Shown here piece after piece: positions 31,060 through 40,175 of a stretch of 64,000 bases of DNA; position 1 is the first letter of the stretch; each line of letters starts with the position of its first letter. The stretch comes from Lacrimispora sp. 210928-DFI.3.58 (lineage in GTDB: Bacteria; Bacillota; Clostridia; Lachnospirales; Lachnospiraceae). The translations under genes and the position numbers were made by a program. The notes beneath the pieces are model-generated. The model saw only the letters and a list, made by a program, of their open reading frames with translations. It searched no databases and had not been told where the DNA came from. The stretch covers positions 1 through 64,000 of the forward strand of contig NZ_JAJCIC010000011.1 of NCBI RefSeq assembly GCF_020554865.1. The letters run 5' to 3'.

Positions 31060-32970
31060 TTACTCCTCTTTTTCTTCTGTCTCCCCGGACTTTCTGTCAG
31101 TGTCATCCTCCGGAGCCTCCGCCTTTTTTCCAATAAAGACCACAATGGACCTGGCCATGATCAGCTGCTGCTTCTGATCCGAGAGAAGAGGCTCTGTACC
31201 AGGCCTGTAAAAGCCGCCTGCTGCCTCGTCATCCGTATCAAAAGCCAGATGCCATTTTAACTCCTTCGGAAGATGGGGAAGGGCAAACTCATGGGGCTCC
31301 CAGTGCATATTGTAGGCAACGTAGAAATAATCATCCTCTGTCCCGTCCGCCTTCTTTCCATATTTGCCGCAGTAGAAGATGCCCAACTGTCTGCGGAAGC
31401 TCTCAAACTCCGGACACCAGGCCTTTATCCCGTGGTAGGACACATCCGGCAGTCCTACGGAACGGTAATCCAGAAGGGCCGGCTCCTCCTCCATATGGAA
31501 TACAGGATGGGCCTTGCGGAATGCGATCACATACTTTGTAAATTCGCAGAGGTCTCTGTTGGCCTTTAAAAGTCCCCAGTTGATCCAGGATATCTCATTG
31601 TCCTGGCAGTAAGAATTGTTGTTGCCCTTTTTCGTCCTTCCAAATTCGTCTCCTGCCATGATAAGCGGGGTTCCCTGGCTCAAAAACAGCAGAAGCATGG
31701 CGTTCTTAAGCTGCTTTCTGCGCATGGCCAAAACCTTCTTTTTCCTTGTCGGACCTTCCACGCCGCAGTTCCAGGACTGGTTGTGATCCGTACCGTCCCG
31801 GTTTGCCTCACCGTTCTCTTCATTGTGCTTCACATCATAGGAGACCATATCCGCCATGGTAAAGCCGTCCGTATTTGCCATAAAATTAATGGTTCCCATG
31901 GTTTTGGGGCTTCTGCGGGTACGCTTTACCAGGTTATTAAGCTGGCCCTCGTCTCCCTTTAGGAAACTTCTCATATCCGTCATAAAGCCCTGGTTGTATT
32001 CCGCCAGGTGGCGGCAGTTTCCAAAGTCTACATTTTCCCAATTGCAGGCAAACAGCTTTGTCCTGCTGAGGTAAGGATCCTCTGCCAGCAGCTTGAGGGG
32101 AGCATAGCCTACCAGATGGATCCCGTCTACATGATATTCCTGAACCCAGAAGCGCACGGCATCCAGGGCATGGGAGGGAGCCTCTGTCCCGTCAAAATAC
32201 AGTTCCATGACCAGCTCCAGCCCTTCCTTATGGAGGGTCTTTACCAGCTGTTTAAACTCCTTGCGGGGATCCTTTTCCTGGCCTGCGCAGTAGGCGGCCT
32301 TTGGCGCAAACAGAAGTCCCCTTGTATAGCCCCAGTAATTCAGCTTGCCGGTGGGCTCCTCCTCCGCAAAGGGGCTGCCATCCATGTGATCCGGCAGGAT
32401 GACCTCCTCAAATTCCACCGGAGGCATCATTTCCACAGTCGTGACACCCAGTTCCTTCATGTAAGGGATCTTCTCTGCAACCGCCCGAAAGGTCCCCCTG
32501 TCCTTCCCCTCCACGCCGGAGGAAGCATGCTTTGTAAAACCTCTTGGATGGATGCGGTAAAGAATGCTGTCCTGGTAAGGGATCATGAGCGGCTTGTCTC
32601 CCTCCCAGTCAAAGGGCTCCTCACCGCACACTGCCCGAAGGGTATGCTTCAGATGATCCTCACTGCCCCAGCGCTCCCTGCCGGAAAACTGCCTGCCATA
32701 GGGGTCCGGTACTTCCTTTCCATCCTCCTCAAAGGTATATTCCATATTTTCAAAATCGCCCAGAACTGTCATGCTCCACACATTGCCGATTCTGGATTCC
32801 TGAGGGAATAGGATACGCTCCTTACGGGCCTTGCTGCCCTTTTTGTACAGCAGGAGGGCGCACTCTGTTCCCTTCGAAACAAAGGAAACATGCATTCCTC
32901 CCTCTATCACAGTGGCTCCCATGGGGTACATACTTCTGTCGTTTATGTCAATCCTGTAGCTCGTTCTCAT
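31060..32970 (-). CDS. GH13 glycogen-debranching homologue lacking catalytic residues
   Basis: A 636-residue protein with the GlgX/isoamylase layout: N-terminal CBM48-like domain (about 10-120), barrel from about 135, C-terminal beta domain. Family landmarks are plain (NYWGYT, HVDG, NEENGEANRDGT, TPLIMAGDEFGRTKKGNNNSYCQDNEISWINW). Catalytic positions are not: region II GFRFD reads GIHLV (281-287; nucleophile Asp is Val), region III AEPWD reads ACNWE (acid/base Glu is Cys309), region IV AHDGF reads ANTDGF (His lost, Asp368 kept), region I DVVYNH reads ELYFDG. The loop between regions I and II is about 45 residues shorter than usual. The frame is uninterrupted. Start ATG at 32970 (AAGGCGG upstream); 33042 is possible. 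Probably a non-catalytic glucan-binding protein. Confidence 0.8.
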   Translation of the reverse strand: MRTSYRIDINDRSMYPMGATVIEGGMHVSFVSKGTECALLLYKKGSKARKERILFPQESRIGNVWSMTVLGDFENMEYTFEEDGKEVPDPYGRQFSGRERWGSEDHLKHTLRAVCGEEPFDWEGDKPLMIPYQDSILYRIHPRGFTKHASSGVEGKDRGTFRAVAEKIPYMKELGVTTVEMMPPVEFEEVILPDHMDGSPFAEEEPTGKLNYWGYTRGLLFAPKAAYCAGQEKDPRKEFKQLVKTLHKEGLELVMELYFDGTEAPSHALDAVRFWVQEYHVDGIHLVGYAPLKLLAEDPYLSRTKLFACNWENVDFGNCRHLAEYNQGFMTDMRSFLKGDEGQLNNLVKRTRRSPKTMGTINFMANTDGFTMADMVSYDVKHNEENGEANRDGTDHNQSWNCGVEGPTRKKKVLAMRRKQLKNAMLLLFLSQGTPLIMAGDEFGRTKKGNNNSYCQDNEISWINWGLLKANRDLCEFTKYVIAFRKAHPVFHMEEEPALLDYRSVGLPDVSYHGIKAWCPEFESFRRQLGIFYCGKYGKKADGTEDDYFYVAYNMHWEPHEFALPHLPKELKWHLAFDTDDEAAGGFYRPGTEPLLSDQKQQLIMARSIVVFIGKKAEAPEDDTDRKSGETEEKEE

Positions 32971-33086
32971 CTCTGTTACCGCCTTCCCTTGTGAATGCTT
33001 AAATACCCTTTTCCATGTGTCTGTTTCTGTCTGTTTTTCCACAGTTTCTTACGGTCAGCGCAGCATGTGCGCGACCTGCCGGACAA

Positions 33087-34919
33087 TCACTTCTGTGCTT
33101 CTATTTTCTCCATCAGCTCATTGAGATACATCCAGCGCTCCATTTTCTCCTCCAGTTCCCTTTCCTTCGCCGCCTTCTCCTCCATCAGCTCATTTAACCT
33201 GGTATAACTGCTGGCAGATCGCCCGATCTCCCGGTCAAGCTCCTCCATGGCAGACTCCAGCCCGGCAATGTCATCCTCAATGGTCTCCCATTCCCTCTGT
33301 TCCTTATAAGAAAGCTTCCGCTTTTTACTGCCGCCTGCACTTTCCTTCCAATTCTTTTTGTTCTTATCCTGGTCTGTGCCTGAGGCCTCCCTGCTGTCAG
33401 CTGTGCCAAAGGCCTCCGGGTGCTTCAATGCCCAGGCACGCTGGTAATCCGTAAATCCGCCCTCATACTGCGTCACAACCCCCTGCCCCTCAAAGGCAAA
33501 GATCCTGTTTACCACACGGTCCAGAAAATACCGGTCATGGGATACCGTTATTACGATTCCCGGAAAAGTGTCCAGATAATCCTCCAAAATGATCAATGTC
33601 TGGATATCCAGGTCATTGGTCGGCTCGTCCAGCAGGATCACATTAGGCGCCTCCATAAGGATGCGCAGCAGATACAGGCGGCGCTTCTCACCGCCGGAAA
33701 GCCTGCTTATGGTTGTATACTGCATACTGGATGGAAAGAGGAAGCGCTCCAGCATCTGACTGGCGCTTATGCTCCCATCCTTTGTCTTTACGTACTCTGC
33801 AGCCTCTTTTATATAGTCAATGACCCGAAGGCTCTCATCCATCGCCTCATTTTCCTGGGAAAAATAGCCCAGCTTTACCGTCTGTCCGATCTGGATACTG
33901 CCGGAATCCGGCTTCACCCAGCCTGCGATCATCTTCATAAGGGTGGACTTGCCGCTTCCATTGGGCCCGATGATCCCCACACGGTCACTCTTTAAGAAGA
34001 TGTAGGTAAAATCCTTCATTAAGACCTTACTTCCATAGGCCTTACAGAGAGACTGAAGCTCCACTGTTGTCCTTCCCAGACGGCTGGCAATGGATTCCAG
34101 CTCCACGTTCCTGTCATACTCCGGCCCCTTCTGGTCCCGAAGCTCCTCATACCGTTTTATATGAGCCTTCTGCTTTGTGGAACGCGCCCTTGCTCCCCTC
34201 TGCATCCATGCGATCTCATTGCGCAGGATGGATTGGCGCTTGCGCTCCGAGGCCTCGGCCATCTCCAGCCGCTCTGCCTTCAGCTTCAGATACCCCTCAT
34301 AATTGGCCTGATAGCTGTAGATCTTTCCCTTATCCAGCTCTGCGATCCTGCCCACAACACTGTCCAGGAAATACCTGTCATGCGTGATCATGAGCAGTGC
34401 GCCCTTAAAGGCCTTCAGATATTCCTCCAGCCAATCTGCCATCCCGCTGTCCAGATGGTTGGTGGGCTCGTCCAGGATCAGAAGATCCGCCTTGCTTAAC
34501 AGGGCGGAGGCCAGGGCCACCCGCTTTCTCTGTCCTCCTGAGAGAGTCCCGATCACCGCTTCATGGTCTGTGATCCCCAGCTGGTTGAGCATATTCCTGG
34601 CAGCCGCCTGTATCTCCTCTATGGAGCTGTAATGGGGCTCGTCCTTATTCTCCCGAAGCACACTCTGCAGCACCGTATCTCCCTCTGTAAAGCTTGGTAT
34701 CTGGGGCAGATAGCGGATATAGAGGTTCCTTCCCCGCACCACAGTCCCCTCATCCGGCTCCTCCAATCCTGCCACGATCTTTAACAGGGTAGATTTCCCA
34801 GTCCCATTGATCCCGATCAGTCCCACCTTCTCCCCTTCATTGATGGAAAAGGCCGTATCATCAAACAGCAGGCGCTCCGTATAGGATTTCGTCAAATGTT
34901 CAATTGTCACTAAATTCAT
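33087..34919 (-). CDS. ABC-F family ATPase (Uup/EttA-like) with C-terminal coiled coil
   Basis: A 610-residue soluble twin-ATPase. Domain 1: Walker A GINGTGKST, signature LSGGQRKRVALA, Walker B LLILDEPTNHLD. Domain 2: GPNGSGKST, LSGGEKRRLYLL, VILLDEPTNDLD. The interdomain P-site-tRNA interaction linker lies about 230-300. A charged region (about 515-610) forms a predicted coiled coil like the Uup C-terminal DNA/ribosome-binding arm. It acts on translating ribosomes by family analogy; resistance function is not implied. ATG follows AAAGGACTGGAATTGT. It stands alone. Confidence 0.93.
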   Translation of the reverse strand: MNLVTIEHLTKSYTERLLFDDTAFSINEGEKVGLIGINGTGKSTLLKIVAGLEEPDEGTVVRGRNLYIRYLPQIPSFTEGDTVLQSVLRENKDEPHYSSIEEIQAAARNMLNQLGITDHEAVIGTLSGGQRKRVALASALLSKADLLILDEPTNHLDSGMADWLEEYLKAFKGALLMITHDRYFLDSVVGRIAELDKGKIYSYQANYEGYLKLKAERLEMAEASERKRQSILRNEIAWMQRGARARSTKQKAHIKRYEELRDQKGPEYDRNVELESIASRLGRTTVELQSLCKAYGSKVLMKDFTYIFLKSDRVGIIGPNGSGKSTLMKMIAGWVKPDSGSIQIGQTVKLGYFSQENEAMDESLRVIDYIKEAAEYVKTKDGSISASQMLERFLFPSSMQYTTISRLSGGEKRRLYLLRILMEAPNVILLDEPTNDLDIQTLIILEDYLDTFPGIVITVSHDRYFLDRVVNRIFAFEGQGVVTQYEGGFTDYQRAWALKHPEAFGTADSREASGTDQDKNKKNWKESAGGSKKRKLSYKEQREWETIEDDIAGLESAMEELDREIGRSASSYTRLNELMEEKAAKERELEEKMERWMYLNELMEKIEAQK

Positions 34920-35037
34920 ACAATTCCAGTCCTTTTGTTTTGTCAGTCATAAAATTAGTATACATTTTACGGGTCGGGATGTAAAGGAATATTACAATTA
35001 AGGGGGGATTTTTTCCGTGAAATTTGCTATAAAACAA

Positions 35038-35070
35038 AGGCCGGAAGCTTCTCCGTTAAGCTTCCGGCCC
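35038..35070 (-). terminator. Terminator of the Tct/DMSO-reductase operon
   Basis: GGCCGGAAGCTT and AAGCTTCCGGCC form a 12-base perfect stem with a 7-base loop; TTTGTTTT follows on the minus strand. It is 7 bases past the stop of the HAD gene. The rest of 34920-35037 shows nothing else. Confidence 0.93.
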
Positions 35071-35076
35071 TTCCCT

Positions 35077-35889
35077 CTATTCTTCAAATTTTTCCCAAAA
35101 TGCCTTGATATACTCTTGCTCCGCATCTTCTCTATACATTCCTGACGCAAACATTGGAAATACTGTTTCCTGGAATATATGCCAGTCCCGTGCCTCTCTT
35201 CGCGGACAGATCGGATAAAAATGCACCCCATTCTCCACTGCCGCCCGGTGATCTCCCGGTGCATCCCCCAGCATGATCACATTCTCCGGCTGGTATCCCA
35301 TTTTGATCAGTTTTGCAATACATTCCTTCTTTGGTCCATCGCGATGGGACATGATCGCAGAGACATAAGAACGCAGCCCTGCATTGCTCCACTCAGCGTC
35401 CAACGCGTCCGGATTTGTAGAGGAGACCACCACGATATCCGCCTCCCCGGAGGCCTTTATGATTGCTTCCTTCGCCCCATCAAAGGGCTTTGCGGGAGGC
35501 ATTTTTGAGATTGCTTCATTGACAGCCAGGGACCATGTCAGGGCACGCTTTAACGCCGGACTTGTTTCTCCGCTCAGTGTGACATTGGACAGAGCCTTTG
35601 CCCTCATCGTCCACTCATGGATCTCCTTCCAGTCCTCCTGGCCCAGTGCTTTCAATACCAGTGCCAGTCCCTTGAACCGGTTGACAGCCCTCGTGGAGGA
35701 ATAGAGGTTCACCTGATTCCATGTATCAAGGACCTGTTCCTTTTGATCCTGCAGGGGCCATACATTTAACACCTCTGGTCCAAAGCAGTGTCTGTGCTTC
35801 GATTCCATGGAATCAAATGCACATCCATCAGAATCCACACAGACCAGTTTTTTATGCTTTATCTTCACTTCCTTATCCGCTTTTTCCAT
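35077..35889 (-). CDS. HAD-superfamily hydrolase at the end of the Tct operon
   Basis: A 270-residue HAD phosphatase-like protein. Motif I is VDSDGCAFDS (nucleophile and acid Asp), motif II Ser/Thr in VVSSTNPD, and motif III/IV is Lys before MLGDAPGDHRAA. A helical cap of about 120 residues lies between motif I and II. ATG at 35889 is chosen; the site GGAAGGCAGG overlaps the tctA stop 5 bases before. An alternative ATG is at 35910. Operon placement suggests it dephosphorylates an intermediate of the imported compound or has a housekeeping role; no substrate motif is recognised. Confidence 0.8.
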   Translation of the reverse strand: MEKADKEVKIKHKKLVCVDSDGCAFDSMESKHRHCFGPEVLNVWPLQDQKEQVLDTWNQVNLYSSTRAVNRFKGLALVLKALGQEDWKEIHEWTMRAKALSNVTLSGETSPALKRALTWSLAVNEAISKMPPAKPFDGAKEAIIKASGEADIVVVSSTNPDALDAEWSNAGLRSYVSAIMSHRDGPKKECIAKLIKMGYQPENVIMLGDAPGDHRAAVENGVHFYPICPRREARDWHIFQETVFPMFASGMYREDAEQEYIKAFWEKFEE

Positions 35890-35894
35890 GTCTG

Positions 35895-37382
35895 TCAACC
35901 TGCCTTCCATTTCTCACTTTTTTCCCTTGACCGTCTCTGGATAATCGGAATAGACAGGGAAATACAGATCAATACTGCAAATCCAATACAGATTCCTGAT
36001 GAAACAAAGGTTGAATAGGAACCGCCTGCCATCAATAACGCCCTCTTAAAATGGGTCTCAGCCATTGGCCCCAGGATCAATCCCAAAATGATCGGTGATG
36101 CAGAGGCCTCCAGCTTCTGCAGGAAATATCCCAAAATTCCAAAGATCAGCATGATCCAGATATCAAACACACTATTGGACATGGCATAGGATCCCACTAC
36201 GCAAAGGACCATGATCACCGGTACCAGGATCTGCTTTGGCACGGAAAGCACCTTAATAAAGACCCGGATACAGGATAATCCTAAAAGTGCCATGCAGCAG
36301 TTTGCAATAAATGCTCCCGCAAAGATCGTGTAAACCAGCACTGCATTTTCTTTAAACAGCATGGGCCCCGGCTGGAGTCCCTGGATCGTCAGCGCACCGA
36401 TCATGATAGCTGCAACAGAATCTCCCGGTACGCCTAAGGTCAGCATTGGGATCAGGGCCCCGCCTGTCACTCCGTTGTTTCCTGCCTCCGGCGCAATGAT
36501 CCCTTCCGGAATACCTGTTCCGAACTTTTCCGGATGCTTTGACATGTTTTTCACCTGACCATAGGATACAAATGCCGCAATATCCGTACCCGCTCCGGGA
36601 ATGATCCCGATAAAGGTTCCCACAAGCCCAAAGATCGGAGCCAGCTTACCGATCAGTTTCCAGTCTGATTTTGGCGGAATCACATGCTTTATATTGGAAT
36701 CCACCTTTGTTTTTGTCTTGATCTCCTCTATCCCCTGAAATGCCTGAGACATGGCAAACAGGCCGATCATAACCGGAATATAGCTTACTCCGCTGTACAG
36801 ATGGATCTGTCCAAAGGTAAATCTCAGAAAGCCTGTCATACTGTCAATTCCGATACAGGACAAGAAAAATCCGAATGCTCCGCAGATCAGCCCTTTAGCA
36901 AGAGATTTTCCTGACACGCTGGCAATAACGGTCAATCCGAACACTGCCAGCATGAAAAATTCCGGGGAGCTGAAATGCAGCGCCAGCTTCGCAAGCTGAG
37001 GAGAGATCAGCATCAGCACCAGGCAGCTGACAATACCGCCGGTAAATGACGATATGGTGGACAAGCCCAGTGCACGTCCGGCCTCGCCCCTTTTTGAGAA
37101 TTCATACCCGTCCAGGACTGTGGCAGCAGCAGCCGGTGTTCCCGGTGTACGCAGAAGGATCGCAGAGATGGATCCGCCGTAAACAGCTCCGAAATATACG
37201 CCTAAAAGCAGCATGATCCCCACATCTGCATCCATGCCAAAGGTCAGCGGCAGTACCAGAGCCACACCCATGGTAGAGGTCAGGCCCGGCAGGCAGCCAA
37301 TGAAGATCCCGGCACCTACTCCGACAAATATAAACAGCAAAAGCTGAGGATCCAGCACTGCATGCAATACATCTAACGCCAT
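35895..37382 (-). CDS. tctA: Tripartite tricarboxylate transporter large permease TctA
   Basis: A 495-residue membrane protein with about 12 helices in two halves. The duplicated family signatures are GCLPGLTSTMGVALVLPLTFGMD near residue 30 and GIIPGAGTDIAAFVSYG near 260, each followed by glycine-rich runs (PGTPAAAATVLDG, NGVTGGALIPMLTLGVPGDS). It moves the ligand delivered by TctC with a cation gradient. ATG follows GGAGGTAATTTTTC; tctB ends 30 bases upstream. Confidence 0.95.
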   Translation of the reverse strand: MALDVLHAVLDPQLLLFIFVGVGAGIFIGCLPGLTSTMGVALVLPLTFGMDADVGIMLLLGVYFGAVYGGSISAILLRTPGTPAAAATVLDGYEFSKRGEAGRALGLSTISSFTGGIVSCLVLMLISPQLAKLALHFSSPEFFMLAVFGLTVIASVSGKSLAKGLICGAFGFFLSCIGIDSMTGFLRFTFGQIHLYSGVSYIPVMIGLFAMSQAFQGIEEIKTKTKVDSNIKHVIPPKSDWKLIGKLAPIFGLVGTFIGIIPGAGTDIAAFVSYGQVKNMSKHPEKFGTGIPEGIIAPEAGNNGVTGGALIPMLTLGVPGDSVAAIMIGALTIQGLQPGPMLFKENAVLVYTIFAGAFIANCCMALLGLSCIRVFIKVLSVPKQILVPVIMVLCVVGSYAMSNSVFDIWIMLIFGILGYFLQKLEASASPIILGLILGPMAETHFKRALLMAGGSYSTFVSSGICIGFAVLICISLSIPIIQRRSREKSEKWKAG

Positions 37383-37412
37383 GAAAAATTACCTCCATTT
37401 ATCCTCATATGC

Positions 37413-37865
37413 TCAAAACAACAGGCCAAAGCTCAGCGATACATGAAGCACCACACTGAACACCACATATATCATCCCAATGACCCCTGCCGAGGCCCCG
37501 CAGCATACAATGTATTTATAATCGCTTAACCATTTGATCATACCAAACAGCAGCAGAAAGCTTGTCACGCAGAACCCAAGAACCGGCATCACGATCACAT
37601 ATAAGACCATGATCCCCATTGCTGCATACGCCCGTTTATTGTCCAGGGAGGACAGCCCCAATGGGACGTCCTCCTCCGGCAGCATCCGCAGAGTTGTAAT
37701 GATCAGACTGATCGAAGCAGCCAGCATTAATACAGCAATAATGATAGGGAAGAAACCTGGTCCCGGAATTCCGTCTTGTCCTTTTGGATAAAAACTGCTC
37801 TGTATTATCACGAGAATGGCCAGCAGAGAAAAAACTCCTGCCAATGTCATATTTCCCTTTTTCAT
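37413..37865 (-). CDS. tctB: Tripartite tricarboxylate transporter small permease TctB
   Basis: A 150-residue protein with four transmembrane helices (about 8-28, 38-58, 80-105 and 118-145), matching TctB in size and layout, including the FYPKGQDGIPGPGFFP motif after helix one typical of the family. Partner of TctA. ATG follows AGGAATAGAAAG. Confidence 0.92.
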   Translation of the reverse strand: MKKGNMTLAGVFSLLAILVIIQSSFYPKGQDGIPGPGFFPIIIAVLMLAASISLIITTLRMLPEEDVPLGLSSLDNKRAYAAMGIMVLYVIVMPVLGFCVTSFLLLFGMIKWLSDYKYIVCCGASAGVIGMIYVVFSVVLHVSLSFGLLF

Positions 37866-37900
37866 CTTTCTATTCCTCAGCTTTCTTGATTCTCTTTGTA

Positions 37901-38857
37901 TTATTTTGCCATATTCATGGACTCGATCAGCTGCTTATACATTTCATTTTCTGCCTCGATCCGCTTGCCGAATGTCTCGGAATCCTCGATGATGATCGGA
38001 TACATTGCATTATTCATGAACTCTGTAAATTTCTCGCTCTTCGCTGCTTCCATAAATGCGTCTTCCAAATATTTCACGATCTCCTCTGGTGTGTCCTTTG
38101 GACAGCCCATTCCTCTCCATGCACCGATGGCCACATCATAGCCCAGCTCCTTTGCTGTAGGGATATCCGGAGCCTCTGCCATACGCTCGTCAGCAAGTGC
38201 TGCCAGAACACGGAACTCGCCGGAAGCCACATGCGGATATACTTCTGCATAGCTGCAGGAAATAAAGTCCAGATGTCCGCCTAACAGGGATGTGATCATC
38301 AGAGAGCCGCCTTCAAATGGTACATGGGTAAATTTCGTTCCGGCTGCCTGCTCCAAAGCTACATTTGCCAGATGCCAGATTGCACCCACGCCGGAGTTTC
38401 CAGCCTGGAGTTCTGTTGTCTTGGAAGCCTCCAGCAGCTCATCCAGCGTCTGGTAAGGAGAATCTGCTCTTACTGTGATAACACTGCAGGAGTAGTTTGG
38501 CATCATAATAGGTGTCCATTTATCGTAGTAAACATCTCCGCCGGTACCTGCATGCGGCAGCGTCACAAGCTCCACTGCAATATTAGTAATGGTGTAGCCA
38601 TCCGGTTTTGCATTCTGCCCATAGGACATACCTACTGTGCCGCCGCTTCCGGTCCTGTTTTCAACAGCGATCCCCTTGGGGAATTTGTCCTTTGCGCAAT
38701 CAACCAGGGCACGGATGATCGTATCGTTTCCTCCTCCCGCTGCAAACGGGCATACCACTGTCACCGGCTTATCGGGATATTCTGCTTTCTTTGCACACCC
38801 GGAGCTCACAGTTAAGGCTGCCAGGATCATCAATGCTGCTACCATTCTTTTTTTCAT
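37901..38857 (-). CDS. tctC: TctC-family solute-binding lipoprotein
   Basis: A 318-residue periplasmic-type binding protein anchored as a lipoprotein (signal 1-20, lipobox SSGC). Family motifs: YPDKPVTVVCPFAAGGGNDTI at the mature N terminus, ENRTGSGGTVGMS near 70, and the Ala/Gly-rich GVGAIWHLANVALEQAAGTKFTHVPFEGGS. TctC proteins bind diverse carboxylates (citrate, aromatic acids, dicarboxylates). ATG follows AAAGAAAGGATGTAGTAATT. A small hairpin (GGCAC-CACA-GTGCC, near 38895-38908) sits between it and the upstream flavoprotein gene. Confidence 0.94.
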   Translation of the reverse strand: MKKRMVAALMILAALTVSSGCAKKAEYPDKPVTVVCPFAAGGGNDTIIRALVDCAKDKFPKGIAVENRTGSGGTVGMSYGQNAKPDGYTITNIAVELVTLPHAGTGGDVYYDKWTPIMMPNYSCSVITVRADSPYQTLDELLEASKTTELQAGNSGVGAIWHLANVALEQAAGTKFTHVPFEGGSLMITSLLGGHLDFISCSYAEVYPHVASGEFRVLAALADERMAEAPDIPTAKELGYDVAIGAWRGMGCPKDTPEEIVKYLEDAFMEAAKSEKFTEFMNNAMYPIIIEDSETFGKRIEAENEMYKQLIESMNMAK

Positions 38858-38930
38858 AATTACTACATCCTTTCTTTGCTTTTATATTTTCCAGGCACCA
38901 CAGTGCCTTAGAATATCATTTTCAGTGTCT

Positions 38931-40172
38931 TTAAATTAATTTCACTACACTTTCCAGCCTGCTTTTTCTCGCGTCCTCATCAAAGCAGTGGAAATCCGCA
39001 ATGCTGATCTGAAACAATGATTTTTCCACCTTGCTGACATCGATCTTGTTCTTGATCAGATACTGCCATATCCCTGTTCCTGCCAGATCTCCCTGAAACA
39101 GAGCTCCTATTACATAGTCATCCCTGAGGATCAGCTTTTTATAGAGCCGCGGTGTTTCCTGAGTCAATACGGTGTAGTTATCACCGTCTGCCCCTACGCT
39201 TCCCACTGACAACATGGGAAGGCCAAAAAAGTTACTGGTATTTTTCGTGCAGAAACGGTCTGTATAGGCCTCACAGCCTCCTGCCATGTTGACAGCTGCA
39301 ATCCTTCCCTGCTCCATAGCATTAGGCCAAATTCCGGATAGGCCCGTGATATCTCCCGCTGCATATACATTTGGGCAGGATGTCCTCATATAGTCATCCA
39401 CCTGTATTCCACGGTTGACAAAAATATCTGCATTTCCTAAAATCGATACCCGCGGCCTTACTCCTGCCGCCGCCACGATCACATCACATGGCACGGAGCT
39501 TCCGTCAGAAAGTATCACTTCCCTGATGTTATCTTCTGCATCCATCACGGTATCACTGGCTCCTACGCCCAGCCGGAAATGAATGCCTGCGTTTTCAAAC
39601 AGGGTCTGATATCTTCTGGCACAGACCTCATCTGTCTGCAGGGGCAGGATACGGGAGGCCATTTCCACCACTGTGATGTCTAACGGATAGGACAGCAGGG
39701 CATATGCCACGTCCATTCCCACCAGCCCTGATCCCACGATCAAAACTCTTTTTGCAGAAATGCAGGCCTCTTTTATCGCTTTTGCATCCTTCAGATCACG
39801 AAATCCGTACACATTTTTCGCATTTCTGAAATTCGGTACAGGAGGGAGTGTATAGGCAGCCCCCGCTGCAAGCAGCAGCTTATCGTATTCCACCGGACCT
39901 TTATCGGTCAATACCCTGTTTTTCCCAATATCAACAGATGAAACCTTTACCTTTCCCCGAAAATTGATATCCCTTCTTTCCATAAAGTCAGCCTCGGTAA
40001 AGCTCAGCTGCTGCTCCTTTCGTTCTCCTGACAGATACTGGTGCAGCATGCAGCGGGAATAAGGAAATTCATCTTCCGAGAGCATTATGATCTCTTCCCA
40101 GGGCTTTCGCTTTGCCAGCTCAGCCGCTGCGGAAATTCCGGCCGGACCGGCTCCTACAATTACAGTCCGCAT
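38931..40172 (-). CDS. NirB-type FAD/NAD(P)-dependent oxidoreductase
   Basis: A 413-residue flavoprotein with FAD motif VIVGAGPAGISAAAEL (residues 4-19), NAD(P) motif VLIVGSGLVGMDVAYAL (about 144-160) and second FAD contact VYAAGDITGLSG (about 270). Overall plan equals that of the flavoprotein at 10861-12120, with no redox disulfide. It sits three bases behind the small ferredoxin gene and is part of the same operon as the DMSO-reductase-type enzyme, so it likely passes NAD(P)H electrons to the ferredoxins. ATG follows GGAGGGATAAGGA. Confidence 0.88.
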   Translation of the reverse strand: MRTVIVGAGPAGISAAAELAKRKPWEEIIMLSEDEFPYSRCMLHQYLSGERKEQQLSFTEADFMERRDINFRGKVKVSSVDIGKNRVLTDKGPVEYDKLLLAAGAAYTLPPVPNFRNAKNVYGFRDLKDAKAIKEACISAKRVLIVGSGLVGMDVAYALLSYPLDITVVEMASRILPLQTDEVCARRYQTLFENAGIHFRLGVGASDTVMDAEDNIREVILSDGSSVPCDVIVAAAGVRPRVSILGNADIFVNRGIQVDDYMRTSCPNVYAAGDITGLSGIWPNAMEQGRIAAVNMAGGCEAYTDRFCTKNTSNFFGLPMLSVGSVGADGDNYTVLTQETPRLYKKLILRDDYVIGALFQGDLAGTGIWQYLIKNKIDVSKVEKSLFQISIADFHCFDEDARKSRLESVVKLI

Positions 40173-40175
40173 TCC

